A stretch of 64,000 nt of DNA, from NCBI GenBank assembly GCA_013423325.1, contig BLJB01000094.1:1-64000 (forward strand), given 5' to 3'. The stretch comes from Usnea hakonensis. Lineage: Eukaryota > Ascomycota > Lecanoromycetes > Lecanorales > Parmeliaceae. Position numbers and translations under genes: made by a program. Below the pieces are notes generated by a model. The model had not been told where the DNA came from. It saw only the letters and a list, made by a program, of their open reading frames with translations, and did no database searches. Positions 44,680 through 55,545 of this stretch are shown piece after piece. Each line of letters opens with the position of its first letter. Position 1 is the first letter of the stretch.

Positions 44680-46560
44680 TGGCCATGATATGCTCATTCC
44701 AGCACTCCATATGATTATATATATAGATCTCACATAGCTTACATCCAAATAGACTCCTTGGGACTCGCTCTCGTCGCTTCCCCTTGGCCAAAACCGAATT
44801 ATTTGACAGCTCCGAAAGAGGCTTTCTAGGCCTTGCTGGGGCTACTTTTCTCCCTGCACATAAGCAAGGCACGCATGCCTAAGGCTTCCCACCCATACGA
44901 AATATCCTACTATGGTCTATTGCGACCGCCGGATATACTCGTATTAATAGAGAGTACTTGATTGTGGAGGTTTTTCTACGGGGACGCTCCGAATGCTCGA
45001 ATAATTAGCTAGCAAGTTAAATACGAAACTCCCTATAGCCATAGGTCTCCTGGAAGAGTTTCTTTACTCTTTCTACTCTTTCAGGCTTCTGAAGAGCTAT
45101 TTTATAGCTGTTAGTAATAGTAGTATCCAATAGAAAATGCCATAGTGGTTTCTAACTCTTGAAATAGACTCTTTGTGTACTATAATAATAGCGTAATTAG
45201 TCTGCATTATCCATACCATTTATATAGTAATTATACTGATCAATAAACTCAGGAATAAGAAGCTCTTTTCGGGCTTCATCTGGACCAAATACAGCTCGAG
45301 AAGTACGTACATTTGTAGCTGTTTTGGCCGGCCGACGACGTAATCTCTTGATTTTTTTCTGGCCATTCGATATAGTGGTCATAAAGAGTACTATATTCTG
45401 ATCCTTCCAGGCCAATTCGAGTACTCGCTTGTCCTCGGAGAGATAGCCATACAATTTGCCCCAGTCTAGGCCTATATTCCACTTGTTTCTCAGGTCTAGA
45501 AGCCTAGAATCCATGCCTCGGTTCGACTCTTTCGATGCTTGTGCTTGCTGTGCCTGAGTACCGTCCGTAGCCTCTAGATCCTCTCGTCTTATTGTAGAGG
45601 TACGTACAGTCCCTGTAGCCCCAAACCCTTCCTCATCAAGCTATGTTAGAAGCCGGGCTAATATAAAGAGGTTATCTAGCTATATAATGTGGAAGTAGTC
45701 TTTATTGATACCCTCTTGGGCAACCAGATCTAGAACTACCGCCTGGGTTTTTATAAACCCTAGCCAATCAGTCTAATAATTATCTAGATCCTGAGGCCTA
45801 TCCCCCCTATTTTGACCCTTAGCATAAAATAACCAGTCTAACATATAACCCTGATTGGCTAAGACCCAGATCTTAAAGCCTTCCGGAGTTGGTTTACTCG
45901 GAATATTCACGATCTCTTTGGCACGGCCTATGAACCGTTGAATAGTCTTATCTACGGCTAAGTATATACCGGCTTTCTAGTACTTTTTGAAGGCCTCTTA
46001 GAGGTGTATACTTAGTGGTTCTAGTTTGTCAAATGTGGTCTCTTTTTGGCCTGGTTTTAGAGGCTTTAAGATATGAAAGAACCTATCAATCTGTTACCAT
46101 CTCTTAAGACCTATATGATTTAAGACTTGGTGATGTATCGGCCTATTTAATGGATCCGTATTCCAAAAGTCGCTGATACTAGACTCTATATGTAGGCCCA
46201 TCCAAATGGATACTCCTAGGAAGGCTCGGAATTCGCTAATAGTAGTAGGAATCCAGGTACGAGAATAAGGTTTTTTTGGCCTAGAATACAAGTAGGCATA
46301 CTTATTTGTATGCCGAATAAGTGTTTCTAGTATTGATTTAGTGAAAAAGAGGCTGAAAATCGTATAAGGATCATTGGGAGTAGTATCAGGTAGGAGTCTA
46401 TAGCTATAAGTAAATAGCTTCTTAATTGGTAGGGGTTTGTATTTGGGTAATGGCTTTGGCTTTGGGGGNNNNNNNNNNNNNNNNNNNNNNNNNNNNNNNN
46501 NNNNNNNNNNNNNNNNNNNNNNNNNNNNNCGCGATTTTTGGAGAGTAGGGCTGAACCCCT
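44680..46560 (-). pseudogene. piggyBac transposase remnant
   Basis: Reading through stops, one minus-strand frame gives nearly a whole DDE_Tnp_1_7 transposase. In order: TNKYAYLY and WIPTTISEFRAFLGVSIWMG (N-terminal fold, 46300-46150); AVDKTIQRFIGRAKEIVNIP (first Asp); DYFHII-stop-LDNLFILARLL (second Asp); LELAWKDQNIVLFMTTIS; YNYYINGMDNADQLRYYYST (last Asp, near 45230-45190); and a C-terminal Cys-rich end, SLFGCKLCEIYI. At least seven stops lie at Trp or Gln positions (TAG or TAA), the RIP pattern, and the last Cys-rich segment lies in another frame. A 61-N gap interrupts the N-terminus. Dead copy. Confidence 0.85.
46469..46529. other. Assembly gap (61 N)
   Basis: A run of 61 unknown bases interrupts the N-terminal part of the piggyBac transposase remnant. 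The sequence just before it is Pro/Lys-rich low-complexity coding (PPKPKPLPKYKPLP), so a collapsed repeat is a likely cause. Confidence 0.95.
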
Positions 46561-46590
46561 GAATATTGAACCGTGCCAATCCATGGGATA

Positions 46591-47243
46591 CAAAACGCGC
46601 CTACAAAATCCTCAGCATTCCCACCCTTAATTCCTTAAAGCCTTCCATCCATCCCATCTAAGTCTACAACCACTCCCAAACCCCATTCTCGCCACAGTAG
46701 GACTGGGGGGTTAGTGATTTCGTACATTAAATAATCGCACGAATCGTTTCAGTGGGTTCAAGCATGGATTTGGTCCACAGGCATAGCCATAGCGGGAGAC
46801 AGTGTACCATAAGGGGTGGTGCATATATACTGCTTTCTACACTGCAATTACTCTTCAATCGACTCATCTCTTTCAGAGTCGTTACATCGATTTTTTGGCC
46901 CACCCACCCCTGCCTGTATATAACGGAATAGACATGGGAGTCTTCTTGGCGCGTGGCAATGGACCTAAGCATGTCTCCTGCAGGCTATTATTCAGTTTAC
47001 TCATGGTGATGAGATAGCGTCAACCACTGTTACAGCTCCATTTGTTCATTTGCATGCAACTCGCATAGTTTGGATGTGGCGAGTGAAGAAGCACGAATTA
47101 GAGAACGGTATTGCAAAGCTCATACCCTATCCTCAATTTCTTCAGCTCCCAGACCGCCCCCAACGTTCGCTTCTGAGGGAGAGCTGTGATGAGCAAGTCG
47201 CGATCAATTCATCCTTTCTCAGAGAAACGCACGGGTAAGAACG
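46591..47243. other. Intergenic
   Basis: No gene seen. Two similar stretches near 47120-47165 and 47245-47290 (CCTATCCTCAATTTCTTCAGC against CCTATGCTCAATCTCCTCAGC, each followed by CCCCCAA) look like a short imperfect direct duplication that overlaps the 3' end of the next gene. Confidence 0.4.
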
Positions 47244-48167
47244 TCATATCCTATGCTCAATCTCCTCAGCCCCAAGTCCGCCCCCAATCTTGGCTTCAGA
47301 ACCTAGCCTCTTGGTGTGGCCAGGTCGATGCGTGCTCATGCCGCCGGGGATATGCAGCCCAGCTTTCCGCTCATTGCTAGACCGGTCCCGCGGATAATGT
47401 TCTTGTTCTTGATCACCTGAGGGGTAATGCTCCATATCAGCTCTGATGCTTGGGCCGAAAGTCTGTTGCGGCAGAAAGTTTCCGCGCGTGCTGAGAGTCG
47501 ATATGTCCGCCGGCCGCGTTTTCGAGGACTTCAAGAACGCAGACGGATTTGGTGGGTTACCACTATTCCGCTTGGTGAAGCTGACCTGTAACTTGCTCAC
47601 TAGCCATTTGTAGCCTGGTCGCAGGGTTGATATACACACTGTGGCGATGTCGGCGAAGATTTCCCACGAGCGCCAGTACCAGTTAGGGATACTTGCCCAG
47701 GTAGGGTCGCCAGTTTCATTCTGCCAGTTTAGGACCGTGTGGACGATTGAGAATGAGCCAGTGATTACGCCTGGGCCCATGAGAAGGCAAAGACCGATTT
47801 TACTGCGGAGGTCGATTTGAACCTTGCAGAGAACGAGGATAGGAAAAGCGGAGAGGAAAAAGTCGGAGACGATGGATACCACTGCGGAATGTGAGTGTTA
47901 ATTTGGTTTAGCTCTTGGTTTCACGGCTTAGAGCCGACCTTGCTCACCATTTCGAAAAAAAATGCACCAATCATCCAAGCCAGCCCTTCTGACGATCCAT
48001 ATTCGGGTCATAATCCGCAGTGTAACAAGTACAATACAAATACATGAACCGAACAACAGGATAGCTGTAGCCAGAATTCCAGCCGAAGCATTTTTATCGC
48101 CAAAGGGCGGAGGCGTCTGAGGCTGCGAAACGTTTGCGGAGTACTGAACGAAGAGGCAGTGGAGCAC
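47244..48167 (-). CDS. Fungal rhodopsin-type membrane protein, internally shortened
   Basis: Exons 48167-47948 and 47881-47244 join in whole codons (286 including stop) across a 66-nt intron with GTGAGC donor and CGCAG acceptor. The 5' limit given is only where coding is clear; no ATG lies there, so upstream exons are missing or unidentified. The first exon has a membrane helix ending RIMTRIWIVRRAGLDDWCI, the start of the rhodopsin/Pth11-like fold. The second exon has the last helices, SDFFLSAFPILVLCKVQIDL through CISTLRPGYKWL, and a hydrophilic tail. The usual helices between DDW and SDFFL (roughly 100 residues) are absent. It may be a deletion derivative or use an unrecognised exon. Confidence 0.6.
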
Positions 48168-49853
48168 AGAGGGTGCCGAATTTTAGAAACAGAACCAGCG
48201 GCGAGGTGAAAATGAAATAGGCAATTTAAACGTGTGGAAATTGTTGTAGACTGAGAGGACTTCATAGCACATACCAGAGAGCACAAGGCTGTAACTGTCG
48301 GTACCAGACCTGCACCTTTCCTGTGCCCCAATTTTCCATTCCCCTCTCCTCTGATCTTTTCCATTAGACGATATCCCAGAGATCTGTAAGTCGGTTTGCG
48401 GCTTGAAACATCTCTGACCAGCAACGCAGGGCTGGATACCAGGCGCATATATATAAAATACCAAGCTCGACCAATCGAAAAATAAAAAAGTCATACAATC
48501 TAAGTCGTGCCACAGAGCTGGGAAAAAGATTGTATTTCGAAACGGTAATAATGATCGCTGACTCTGATGCGGGTTCAAAGGTAAAGGTGGCGTACCTTCA
48601 CCCCCAAGAGCTTCGAAAGGCTCCAGGAGGCACAGCTATGTGAGGTGAATCCTATGGAAACACATTTGCGTAGGTCCGCATGCGGCTGAGTCCAGGGACC
48701 AGATAAATTTCTAAACATATCACAATAAGGCGTGTTCGCATCAATGGAATCTTCTGGTTTTCTTCGTTGAATCAGAATGTGCAATCTTTTCTGTTAATGC
48801 TGCTCACAAAATGATAGCCAAAACGGAAATCAAAGGTGACTATTGGGACTGAAAGAGATTGGGTGGCATAGATAGACTGCATATCAGGCGGCGCAGAGCT
48901 CTCAGCCCTAGCCTCCGCCCGACGGGCCAGATGCAGCCCGTCAACCGACTCAGAGTACCTATACAGAGATCATTGTAATATATACGAGTGCAAAGAGAAA
49001 GGCGGATTCATTGGTCAAGTATGGCCAGGGTAGGCCAGACATGCTACTGCCAACATTCAGGACCAGATACAAATCTGTGTTTACTAGGCAGAACTCAGTC
49101 AGCTCACACTGACATGGATGAAGAAGAAGAAGATTTGAAGTCGTATTTACTGCTGTGATTCCATTCTTCATGATCCTGGTAGAATATTGTAGCCCTTTCT
49201 ATTTGTAAGATCAGAAGAAAATCAAAAAAGCAAGATCAGGCAGAAACGGACTTACGACCCGTCACTCTGGGGCGCGGTTTCCGTCATCCGTTGCTTCCTT
49301 CTTGGTGTACACAGTGGCCGGCGTTTTTGACCCAATGTCACCCTAAGTAACAAATATTTTCCACGGGCAACCGAATCCGCGTAAAACTGCTTTCTGTTCA
49401 TTAGAAATCCGCGAGAAAAATCACTCTCATTAAATCCCTCTTCAAACATGCATATTGGGCGCGAGGAATACTTCTCCGGGACCGTGTTGCACGATGACCT
49501 GCAGACAAGAAGATGTCATTGTGCGCATCCTTGGCTACAGATCTTCTTTCTTCGATACGGTCTCATCCTACCATAGTGAGAGGGTGAAGCAAACCGTTCA
49601 GTTTTTATCTGAGGCTCTCTTGGAAGGAAGTGCTGTTCCACTGTCAACGCTATATCCACATGAAACACTATTTCTCAAACGGGGAAAGCTGCGTGATGGC
49701 GCATTACTGAGTGCAAGGAATATGAAGTTTGAAAACAGCGCTGTGACCCTTGATGCGATCCTTTCTATTTGATTACATGATATATGATGACTAGTTTCAA
49801 GATTGCTTGTCCTTCCGCCGATAAGAACTCGAGCACTTTTGATCTTGTATCGA
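48168..49853. other. Intergenic
   Basis: No supported gene. Short frames at 48008-48578 (minus) and 49252-49449 (minus) lack features. The membrane-protein gene may start somewhere in 48168-48560. Confidence 0.4.
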
Positions 49854-50917
49854 TCACTGCGCAGTATATCCACCATCAACCGGCAGTGCAATTCCGGTAA
49901 TCCAGTCCGCATCGTCACTAGCGAGAAAGACGAAGCTTTTGGCAACATCTTCTGCAGCCCCCCATACGTCTCCCCAGGGCGTCAAGGTCGAAATAGCTGA
50001 CCTGGTTTCTGGATCGTGATACTTGTCTTGCGTCATTGGTGTGCGAAGGACTAATTGTTAAGCACAATAACTTGTCAGTGGTGTGGACAGAACCTGATGC
50101 GACAAGACTGAAAAGACATGATGAAGATAAGGAGAGAACTTACATCCTGGGCATACGCAATTGCAATGAATCTTGTACTTTGCGTATTCCACGGCAATCT
50201 GCTTCGTGAGAATCGTCACTGCTCCTTTTGATGCACAGTAGGCCGCTTCAAGTATTATGTCAGCAATGTGTGCAACTTCTGATGATTTATTAGGCTTACC
50301 TCCATAGACCGGTTGTCCTACTATGCCCATGACGCTTGAGGTGTTTATGATCCAACCTCTATGGCCGCTCGGGTGAGGCGACTGATTCAGGAATTGGGCG
50401 CACGCGTACTTGCACCCGAGGAAGACGCTGCGGCTGTTGATAGCCATGACGGTATCCCACGTCTCTTCCGTCATCTCGTGTACCATTCCGTGTTTTTCGG
50501 TACCCCCTATACCGGCATTGTTCACCATTCTGTATCCTCAGGGCATTAGCAGTCGGTTATCGGCTAGTCTCGAACAGAGATTGAGCACACTCACACATCC
50601 AGTCTCCCTCCCAGTTTCACCGCCATTTGAAGTAAGACTTCAACTTCTATGGCTTTTGTGACATCTGTTTGCACAAATATCGCTTTGCCCTCTCCGTATC
50701 GGCGACAAATCAGCTCGTCTGTCGGCGTACCAGCTTCTTCTGCCATAAAGGTAGACTTGGGTGTAGACTTTAGGTCTGCACAGACAACAAGAGAAGCGCC
50801 ATGTGCTGCGAACGTGAGAGCAATTGCTCGACCAAGACCCGAAGACGAGCCTGTGACGACACATATTTTGTCTTGCATGCGCGTGCCTAGAGGGACAATA
50901 GGAGCCGAAAGAGACAT
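49854..50917 (-). CDS. Short-chain dehydrogenase/reductase, 283 aa
   Basis: Four exons, 50917-50595, 50529-50300, 50245-50144 and 50050-49854, join to 284 codons including stop. Introns are 65, 54 and 93 nt; the 54-nt one keeps frame if retained. Classic SDR motifs are in place: TGSSSGLGRAIA (dinucleotide binding), Asp at the end of strand two (CADLKS, suggesting NAD rather than NADP), NNAG, catalytic Ser in INTSSVMGIVG, and YCASKG with Tyr and Lys. The C-terminus is the usual ADWITGIALPVDGGYTAQ. The family oxidises or reduces hydroxyl/keto groups; substrate unknown. The gene appears intact. Confidence 0.92.
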
Positions 50918-52763
50918 GTTTTTCAATAGATGAAAGTTTAATTTGAGGAATTTCAAGAGATTTGGGAATTGAGGTACGAATTCCAGAGAAACAGATATGT
51001 TTTGAAGTTGGGTAATGATTTCTGGAGAAGAGTCAGTGATTTATAGGCTGGACATATTGCTCGTACGCCATTTGTGGGAAAGCCTCCACGCAGACCCCTT
51101 GGGCTACAAAATGCCTTCCACGCAATCGACGCATCATAATTCCAAATTCATCACAATTTTGTAGACCTCAGCGGTGACCGGGAAGGACCGAGATACAGCG
51201 TTCAAAGGGAGAGGCGACGATCAGTCTGTCTAGAACAGATGGCCAGGCCTGAGGGGTTTCGTCACTATCAGCAGCTGAAATTAGCTACTGAGTCTTGTTG
51301 GCTATACATATTTGACCACCTGCATAGGTGGCTGTTTTAGAGTTAATTAGATGAAAAAGGGGGAAATGCACCCCATAGCCGGGGCGGGGCGCAAAGGGAC
51401 CTACCCGGTGCCGCTGGTGTCCGGTGCTTCGTCATCTCCCCGGTAAGCCAGCGTTAACGTTTCAAGACATCGCTGCCTTTTTCTCTTCAGTGCCAACTCA
51501 TATACTTGCCATAGTCTATCCATCTGGGTGTCACTACGGGAACGGAATCAATCCGCTTGAAGATTGTCAAGGAAGCCAAATTCATCCGTCTAAATTCATC
51601 ATCAGAGACGGTTCAGTTCGTATAACTGTCAATATGAGAGCGCAATCGATCCATCTGAATGATATTACGGAGACCGAATAAACCGTTCCGATTGCCACCA
51701 TGGAAACCGAACTGCTCCGGGGAAAGCTATGTTTCATACGAAGGCGCCACGGGCCAATTCCAGTAAGTACCTACGTATGGGGCTTATATGAATTTTTCAA
51801 TAGTGTACCTGTCAACACCCTGCCCCGCTGCTATTCCTGGAACTAAGTGGGGAAATTTGGCAGAGCACTGCGCGAGTTTTCCAGACATAAAGTTCTCCCT
51901 GATTAAGATAATATCAAAGCTGACACCGCTAGGTATTCTATTCGGAAAGGTCTAGAGAGGAGATTTGTCATGCCTGATCGATATAATCGATATAATGCTC
52001 AAAGTCAACACTGCTAGGTATTCAATCCGAAAAGCTCCAGAGAGAAGTGCGAATTAATATTCCACGAGGAGAATCGAGGTCCACGCTAGCTTAGCATTCA
52101 TCTGGCGATCACGTTTTTATTTCTCCGCAGATAAGCAACTATTGTCGTTCACACCATCAGATTTTTTTCTTTGTAATGGTCCGAAAATGTGGAAGGTGAG
52201 GATGAATATTCTAGCCTTACCAATCGCTTCTGATCAACGCCGAATGCCAAAATTGTAGGGACTGGTAAGTGGTCTCCTGCCAGCACTCGCCGTCGTCTTT
52301 CAGGCCTCGGTAATCGCAGGCCAAATCGGCGTCACGAAACCCTGGATCTGGCCGCTGTAGTTGCCTCTAAAAGTTTGCTTTCCATGTCATTGTCATCATT
52401 GAAACACGGATACTTCGTCGAAAACAGTATGCTAAGATGCGGGTTTCCGAGTAGTGGAATGCTAGCGGAAACTGGGCGTATCTCCTGTCCATACTAGACC
52501 CAGGGTCCTTCGAGGGTCCTCTGACTACTCTTTTACCTCAAGATGTCGAGATTTGAAATAATCTCGTTGACAGAGGTCGGTCGAGAACACTTTGCATTTG
52601 GCTCACGATCTAGGATCCATCTGTGAACATTTGTTCATGCCCAAAGAGACTTCGTCCTGCAGTCAGGGTCCCATCAGAGATTCTGAAAACGCCATTTACT
52701 CCACTTTACATTCGCTCGAGCTCGTATCTAATTCGCCACCAACCCGCTTCCTCTTTCCATCCC
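50918..52763. other. Intergenic
   Basis: No gene seen. Two near repeats, ACTGCTAGGTATTCAATCCG at 52010-52029 and a close copy (ACCGCTAGGTATTCTATTCGG) near 51927, each followed by an AAAG, a short spacer and CAGAGAG or TAGAGAG, form an imperfect direct duplication about 80 bp apart. Confidence 0.45.
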
Positions 52764-53617
52764 TCATCCACCTTTGTTACCCCCCTCAAGGGTCACCTCG
52801 ACCCTACCAACAACCTTCGGCTCCCTCACCAAAGCCACATGCGTATACACACCCTCCAAGCCCCCCAACGTCAAATCAATGACAAAATGATCCACCTTCA
52901 CAAACCCCACCTTCTCCGCGGCAGCCATCGTCTCCCCCCCTTCCTCAACATCAACATAGCACACCACCCCTTCCTCATCAGCGCGTTCAAACGGCCACGA
53001 CAACAGCATAGCACTAGCACCTCCCTCCCTATGAGCCGGAAAAACCGCAAAGTTATTGAGCACTGCCCTCACACACACTCAAATCAGCACAACCACCCAG
53101 TCAAGTCGAAAAAACGAAACACTCAAGGACATAAAAAAACCGCACTCACCAAACGCCCTCCTCTCCCCCAGAACCCTCTCCCGCATCCTCCCCTCCCCCC
53201 TATCCAAATCAATCACAAACCCCATATTCATCCCCAAAATCGGCTTGATCCCCTCCTTCCCCCCCACCGCGCCTCCCCTCCCTCTCCCCCCGGCACCTCC
53301 CACGCCGCCCACCCGACCATCACCCCCTCTCCCTCTCCATCCCCTCGATCGACGACTTTCAAACATACTTCTTGAGCGGGATGAGTGGCTGCCACGTGTG
53401 CTAGATAAGCGGGGAAGAAGTCGGAGAGATGTTGGCGGAGGGTGCGAGGGGAGGCGCGGCCGAGTTGGATGGTGAGGGAGCGGGTTGGGGGGGTGGTTTC
53501 GAGGAGGGTGAGGGTGGGGGCGTCGGTGGGGAGGCAGGGGGTTAGGTGGAGGTTGTGGTTGTGGTTGTGGTGGTGGGGCTGGGGGAGGATGGGTGGTGGG
53601 AGGTGGAGGGGGTCCAT
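52764..53617 (-). CDS. GNAT-family N-acetyltransferase, one frameshift
   Basis: Exon 1 53617-53150 and exon 2 53062-52764 are joined by an 87-nt intron (GTGAGT donor, CAG acceptor). A frame change is needed within a run of seven C (53259-53265, G on the coding strand). With one extra base the gene reads as 255 aa. The middle (PILGMNMGFVIDLDRGEG), then VLNNFAVFPAH, a glycine-rich acetyl-CoA loop region (REGGASAMLLSWPFERADEEG) and VCYVDVEEGG...AAAEKVGFVKV form the GNAT fold. This group acetylates small amines or polyamines; substrate unknown. The indel may be a homopolymer sequencing error. A paralogue follows at 54050. Confidence 0.7.
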
Positions 53618-54049
53618 GGTGTTGGTTCGTTGTGAGGTTGGTTGGTCGGTGGGTTTGATCGAGGATGTTGTGGGTGGGTGATGGTTGGAGAGAGGATTTA
53701 GGAGGGCGAAAGAGTGATGGTGTGGTTTGAAGATTTTATATGACGGGTGGGTTGTGTTGTTGTTGGAAGTCGTGGAGAGTGTTATGGTGGGTTAACACTT
53801 TTCAGCATGAGTAAGAAGGCGTTCGACTCACTGTGTTAGATACCTTTCGGGCGCGTCATTGGCCACCGATACCATGGCGCTGATGTGTCTTTGTACTGGT
53901 TCTCATGCTTTGAGTGTGGCGAGTATTGTGTTATACGGATCCGATTGACTCGAGAGTGTGTTAACAATCTTCTAGCATGTTTGTCTTAAATACAACCATT
54001 AGCGATCACAGAACTGGCTATTCTCTCCATCGCACCTGACTCTATCTCC
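53618..54049. other. Spacer between two GNAT genes
   Basis: G/T-rich near 53618-53700, then ordinary sequence. It would contain the promoter of the first GNAT gene and the 3' flank of the second. Confidence 0.45.
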
Positions 54050-54849
54050 CTACCTACCCCTCACTCCACCCTCCCAATTCCTCGGCTCCCTCACCATCGC
54101 CACATGCCTATACCTCCCCCTCAAATCCACCCCACACTCATCAACTTTCCCAACCCCCACCTTCTCATATAACCCCACCCCTCCGCCACCCTCTTCACAA
54201 TTCAAATAAACAAGTATCCCCTCCTCATCCGCCCGTTCGAAAAACCAAGTCAGCAACAAAGTGCCAACCCCGCCCCGCCCCTTTGGTGTTTTGGAAATGT
54301 AGAGATATGGTTGAGACTTCGTGTTAATAGGAAGGCGGAGACACTGTAGTCAGCAAGTAATTCATTCCTAGGTACAGTGGTAAGCGGCAGCTGATATACT
54401 CACAGAAGCAGTTCCTCCCATGCAACACCCTGCACTGCATATCCGCTACACGAGTGTTCATCGCGCGATTGATGACGAGATTCATACCCCGTGGTGACGC
54501 TTCGTTATCACTTGTGTTTTTCTTCTGGCATGTCGTCATCTAGCTCGGTCGTATCGTCGTCAACTTCCGGCGTTTTACCAGGTGATGGTAGCGACCATAC
54601 GGCGAAGGCGATTATTTCCACTTCATTCGTGTTGCCGTTTGACTTTGGTGCCAGCACCTCTAGGTGGGCTTTTCTATCAGCTTTGGCATATGGGATGTCG
54701 GAGGAATACCTGTTGGCCAGCCAATGTTTCAGTGATTCGGGAGTGGCTGTGCCGAGTTGTAGTTGGAGGAAGGTTGTGATTGTGGAGGTCTCGAGAGAGG
54801 CGATGGTGGGGGCGTCGGTTTTGGCGCATTTCGTTACTTGGAGAGACAT
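54050..54849 (-). pseudogene. Second GNAT-family paralogue, frameshifted
   Basis: The N-terminal part (MSLQVTKCAKTDAPTIASLE from ATG 54849), a middle part in another frame (SPRGMNLVINRAMNTRVADM, about 54500-54400), and a C-terminal part (GVGTLLLTWFFERADEEGI, about 54290-54050) together match the neighbouring GNAT protein along its length. An intron with donor GTGAGT near 54405 and acceptor CAG near 54350 corresponds to the intron of the paralogue. The parts cannot be joined without at least one frame correction, one near the A-run around 54515. Most likely a decaying tandem duplicate. Confidence 0.6.
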
Positions 54850-55545
54850 TGTTGTCGGCTTACTAAGGATGGTGGTGGAGATGTGTTGACAGCGGTTGTG
54901 TTCTTCACAGGTTAGTGTTGCGAGAGAGAATTTGGAAGTAGGAACCGGGTTCCATATCCGGGTTGTTTCTGGCACAATACACATGAGAGTCAGCATTGTG
55001 TTAATGGGTTCATTTGTGAGACACCCAAATTTTAGCCGTTGTAGAAGCATGCTATGATCTGTTGGGATCTGCTGATGGTGACAAAATATTGCAGGTACTA
55101 CGTTGTAAGGTTCGCTGAGCTTACGTATATTCACAAGATGTCCCTCGACGAGATTGGGCTTGGAGAGACAACTACTCTCAAAGCAGATGAACTCCTTGAG
55201 TGGAGACTGAGCGAGTCGCTTGCGAATGCGGCGTGCGCGGGACGTTTAACTATTTGACTATGTTACGACGCCATGACTTTGGAACCGAAATGGGAGAAGA
55301 TATCGTTGGTTTGATGCAATCCGTGAGTTCAGTGGTGAAACTTGGTCTATGGATTCTTGGTTAAGGTTCCGATGTTTCAATAGTAGAAGAGACTCAATGC
55401 CAAGAGAAGACTGGTTTGTGTCCAGGCCCAGTCCAATGAAGTTGGTTTGAAGTTGCATATAATTTCATAAATGCATCCTATAGCCTATTAAAACCGTTTT
55501 TAGCAACTAAACGTTCGACACTTTCTCTCTCGATCCCCGTCAGGC
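54850..55545. other. Intergenic
   Basis: Contains the 5' flank of the second GNAT copy and the 3' flank of the FHA-kinase gene. No further coding sequence rec­ognised. Confidence 0.4.

Larger units (their letters stand above)
44588..46590 (-). mobile_element. Decayed piggyBac-type DNA transposon
   Basis: Candidate ends are 44588-44618 and, inverted, 46564-46590. Both begin TATCCCATGGATTGGCA and continue to GGTTCAATA with a few bases of difference between the two blocks. They enclose the transposase remnant exactly. The piggyBac-typical TTAA duplication is not visible at these points, so the outer boundary is uncertain. The interior has an assembly gap of 61 N (46469-46529). Confidence 0.6.

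Noticed and set aside
44237..44737. Pro-rich open frame of 166 codons
   Set aside because: C-rich tract effect, and its 3' part runs into the end of the piggyBac element.
31729..50956. Possible biosynthetic cluster of Old Yellow Enzyme, Zn2Cys6 factor and short-chain dehydrogenase
   Set aside because: The three genes are 10-18 kb apart with transposons and unrelated genes between, and no backbone enzyme (PKS, NRPS, terpene synthase or DMATS) is present.
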